Translations under genes and position numbers: made by a program
Source of the DNA: DAOUBP01 sp034432655
Lineage (GTDB): Bacteria > Chloroflexota > Anaerolineae > CG2-30-64-16
Direction: 5' to 3'
NCBI GenBank assembly: GCA_034432655.1
Contig: DAOUBP010000069.1
Location: 1-6,500 of the forward strand
Length of the DNA stretch: 6,500 nt
The notes under the pieces: generated by a model
Databases searched by the model: none
The model's input: the letters and a program-made list of their open reading frames with translations, nothing else
What the model was told of the DNA's origin: nothing
Shown here: positions 4,999 through 6,500 of the stretch, piece by piece
Numbering within the stretch: the stretch's first letter is position 1
Layout: each line of letters begins with the position of its first letter

Positions 4999-6315
4999 TC
5001 ACTGCAAGTTCACCAACACCAGCACCAGCCCCGTCCCTTCGGCCAGGCCGGTCATCGCTTTGCCCAGGATCGCGCCGTCGCGACGTTCGCGATCCGCAGC
5101 CTTCATGCAGTGGCCGGCCAGATCGGAGGTGGTGAGCAGGTCGCCGGGCTGGATGGGACCGGAGATCGCCTCGCAGCGAGCATGCACCCGGCCAGCCATC
5201 GCCACGGTCAAGTTCCCCTCCATGACTCCCTGCTGGCTCAGCGTCAGGCCTGGCTTGACATCCCCCGCGCCACTGACGATGCCGGCCACGCGGGTGTCGT
5301 AAGCTGTCTGGCTGACGGTCAGGTGGCCGGGGTTGGCCGGATCAATGACCATCACCGTGCCTGGCTCGGCCAGCGCATCCCCCGTCTGCTGGAAGCGCTC
5401 GGCCAGATCCGCACCGCCCGTGATTTGCAACACCTTGGTTTGAGCACGGCCGTCCCCGAAGACTTTGAACAGGATGCCGTTCTTGTCATTCCGCAACTCA
5501 AGCGGGTTGTGCCCATAGGAGGCACCTGTGTCTACCACCAGTCGCGCCGAATCTTGACCAAGCGCCGAGCTGCCGGAAACCCGCAGAGTCCCGTTAAGCA
5601 CTTCAAGGTGCGCGGTAGGATCGGCCGTGCCGATGCCGACGTTGCCGCCGGCTTTGATAATGAGGTGGTTCTGGTTCGGCAGAGCGCTGATCCGGAGGTC
5701 GTTGTTGTCTTGTGGGAGGATCTGTGCCATTCCATTGAGGAGCAGCATTTTGGCTTTGACCGCGCCGGTGACGTCAAGGGCGAAGCCCGGTTGAGGGTAG
5801 TTGGGGATGCCGATGTTGCCGTCCCTGCCGACGGTGATGCCGCGTGTGCTGCTGCTGAACAGGGCATACGGACTCGCCAGCAACGCCCGCCGCGGGGTCA
5901 GCGCCGTGTATGCGCCGGTGCTGGCACCCGGCCGCACCTCCACCTGAAGCCAGCGCGCCTGGCCGTCGAACGCCGCCGCGCCGAAGTCCAGCTCGGTCGT
6001 GAACAGGCCGCCGCTCACCGCCAGATCGTTCTTGACGACTGTGCTTCCGACCTGCGCCCCGCCGCTAAGGGCGTCGAAGAGCTTGAACTGAAAGTCGTAA
6101 GCGCCGTTGGCCGGGTTGCTGCCTTCTTTCAATTGACCCTGGTAGGTGAACGCCGTGCCCAGGGCGGTCGCGGGCGCCGCCAGTTCCAGGGTCGCGGCCT
6201 CGCTGGTGAGCCCGCCGTCTTGGGCGCGCACGCCGGCCGCCGGGCCGATCAACAGGCTTGCCAGCAACAGAACAAGCGTCGGAATGCTGAGTCGAAGTTG
6301 TGTTTGCGTTTTCAT
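4999..6315 (-). CDS. Secreted tail-fibre-like protein with YQG N-terminal and GADLAE C-terminal domains
   Basis: A 438-residue protein and the first gene of the operon. ATG at 6315 is chosen because the signal peptide follows at once (about 1-32, VRAQ). A TTG at 6321 is also in frame, and neither has a strong ribosome binding site. Residues 55-152 form the N-terminal domain (FTYQGQLKEG, YDFQFKLFDA, GGLFTTELDFG, LTPRRALLASPYAL). The middle has NIGI (167-170) and NVGIGTADPTAHLEV (225-239), a signature common in phage tail-fibre and bacterial secreted fibre proteins. From 300 comes GGADLAE, EPGTVMVID, TRVAGIVSGAG, IQPGDLLTTSD, GAILGKAM and the terminal VLVLVNLQ, a widespread C-terminal domain that may trimerise or aid folding. 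The 925-2472 product shares both ends but not the middle. No phage structural, packaging or integrase gene is nearby, so a cellular surface role is more likely than a prophage remnant. Confidence 0.87.
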   Translation of the reverse strand: MKTQTQLRLSIPTLVLLLASLLIGPAAGVRAQDGGLTSEAATLELAAPATALGTAFTYQGQLKEGSNPANGAYDFQFKLFDALSGGAQVGSTVVKNDLAVSGGLFTTELDFGAAAFDGQARWLQVEVRPGASTGAYTALTPRRALLASPYALFSSSTRGITVGRDGNIGIPNYPQPGFALDVTGAVKAKMLLLNGMAQILPQDNNDLRISALPNQNHLIIKAGGNVGIGTADPTAHLEVLNGTLRVSGSSALGQDSARLVVDTGASYGHNPLELRNDKNGILFKVFGDGRAQTKVLQITGGADLAERFQQTGDALAEPGTVMVIDPANPGHLTVSQTAYDTRVAGIVSGAGDVKPGLTLSQQGVMEGNLTVAMAGRVHARCEAISGPIQPGDLLTTSDLAGHCMKAADRERRDGAILGKAMTGLAEGTGLVLVLVNLQ

Positions 6316-6346
6316 CGCCAACCGAGCCCCCGTAGATCCGAGGTGC

Positions 6347-6365
6347 GGATTGCGTTGTGCAATCC
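6347..6365 (-). repeat. Perfect 7-bp inverted repeat in the operon leader
   Basis: GGATTGC (6347-6353) and GCAATCC (6359-6365) are exact reverse complements with a 5-base loop. If the -10 at 6373-6378 is used, transcription would start near 6366 and the RNA would begin with this hairpin, which could protect the 5' end. It could equally be a repressor site over the start point. GCAATCC appears again at 6479-6485 in the divergent reading frame. Confidence 0.5.
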
Positions 6366-6416
6366 AGGAACAAGACTAGCACATCTACCGCTTAAAAATC
6401 GTTTAATGTAACCCAC

Positions 6417-6441
6417 ATTCCGCACCCGAAACTAGCGGAAT
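6417..6441. repeat. Perfect 7-bp inverted repeat, possible operator
   Basis: ATTCCGC (6417-6423) and GCGGAAT (6435-6441) are exact reverse complements separated by 11 bases, so arm centres are 18 bases apart, close to two helical turns. This fits a dimeric regulator site between divergent genes. A short palindrome GAATATTC follows at 6446-6453. Function is inferred from position and symmetry. Confidence 0.4.
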
Positions 6442-6467
6442 CCGGGAATATTCGGTAATCTTTGGTC

Positions 6468-6500
6468 ATGAAAACAGAGCAATCCTTTGAAACCAAACGT
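6468..6500 (+). CDS. Possible start of a divergent gene (11 codons visible)
   Basis: ATG at 6468 opens an unbroken frame to the window edge, giving MKTEQSFETKR. An in-frame TAA at 6456 means the start must be this ATG or the TTG at 6462. There is no clear ribosome binding site. The visible peptide is polar with no signal sequence, unlike all seven minus-strand genes, so a cytoplasmic protein such as a regulator is possible. Eleven residues are too few to identify it. Confidence 0.3.
   Translation, partial: MKTEQSFETKR

Larger units (their letters stand above)
1..6315 (-). other. Probable seven-gene operon encoding only exported proteins
   Basis: Seven genes lie head to tail on the minus strand with gaps of 20, 19, 39, 39, 25 and 37 bases, in order from 6315 leftward. 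No gap has room for an independent promoter, and no strong intrinsic terminator with a T-run was seen. Six of the seven starts have an AAGGA-type ribosome binding site 5-8 bases upstream. All seven products start with a hydrophobic export signal. Co-transcription from a promoter in 6316-6467 is inferred from spacing and orientation. The operon continues past base 1, so its true length is unknown. Confidence 0.8.
6316..6467. promoter_or_regulatory. Divergent intergenic region, likely holding the operon promoter
   Basis: This is the only long non-coding stretch (about 150 bases) and is more A+T-rich than the rest. On the minus strand an extended -10-like TGCTAGTCT is at 6373-6381, but its -35 (CGATTT at 6396-6401) is poor. 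Another weak -10 is TACATT at 6405-6410. On the plus strand TAATCT (6456-6461) lies 6 bases before ATG at 6468, which would give a nearly leaderless transcript, but no good -35 is visible. Two inverted repeats lie inside. Location as promoter region is likely; the exact elements are uncertain. Confidence 0.5.

Noticed and set aside
4999..6315. Prophage or phage tail module
   Set aside because: The tail-fibre-like motifs are present, but no capsid, terminase, baseplate, holin or integrase gene accompanies them, and the proteins have signal peptides, which phage fibres normally lack.
4873..6411. Long plus-strand open frame of 512 codons
   Set aside because: It lies antisense to the well-supported fibre gene at 4999-6315, has no recognisable domain, and has the Arg/Gln/Ala-rich composition typical of antisense frames in G+C-rich DNA.

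Overview
The window is G+C-rich and almost completely coding, with every confident gene on the minus strand. Seven co-oriented genes, read from right (6315) to left (1), are separated by gaps of only 19-39 bases, nearly all with a good Shine-Dalgarno sequence. They look like one operon. Every predicted product begins with a signal peptide, a lipoprotein signal or a hydrophobic N-terminal anchor, so this appears to be a dedicated cell-surface or secreted gene set. The Pro/Thr linkers (TPTPTP, ATPVP), the lipoprotein with a bacterial SH3 domain, and the recurring Tyr/Phe-Leu-Pro motif (YLPxVxR) suggest a Chloroflexota-like organism, for example Anaerolineae or Caldilineae. That assignment is inferred from protein style; there is no marker gene here.

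Layout in transcription order. (1) 6315-4999: secreted protein with an N-terminal YQG-type domain, a tail-fibre-like middle (VGIGT) and a GADLAE-type C-terminal domain. (2) 4978-3686: secreted zinc metalloprotease (HEIGH) with a short beta-helix-like tail. (3) 3666-3382: 94-residue secreted protein with GG-x-YTL repeats, ending in YLPTVLRNR. (4) 3342-2512: secreted or anchored protein with an FLPLAMR motif, a Pro/Thr linker and a LamG/DUF1080-like beta-sandwich. (5) 2472-925: second YQG...DLAE protein, paralogous to (1) at both ends but with a different middle. (6) 899-597: 100-residue protein, a diverged paralogue of (3), ending in YLPMVVR. (7) 559 to beyond base 1: SH3-domain lipoprotein, cut by the window edge.

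The only sizeable non-coding stretch is 6316-6467. It is more A+T-rich, holds two inverted repeats and possible promoter elements, and separates the operon from a possible divergent plus-strand gene starting at 6468, of which only 11 codons are visible.

Working model (inference): the operon exports fibre-like proteins, small YLP-motif proteins, a possible ligand-binding beta-sandwich protein and a wall-interacting lipoprotein, with a metalloprotease that may process them or degrade external protein. No mobile element, CRISPR array, tRNA or rRNA was seen.
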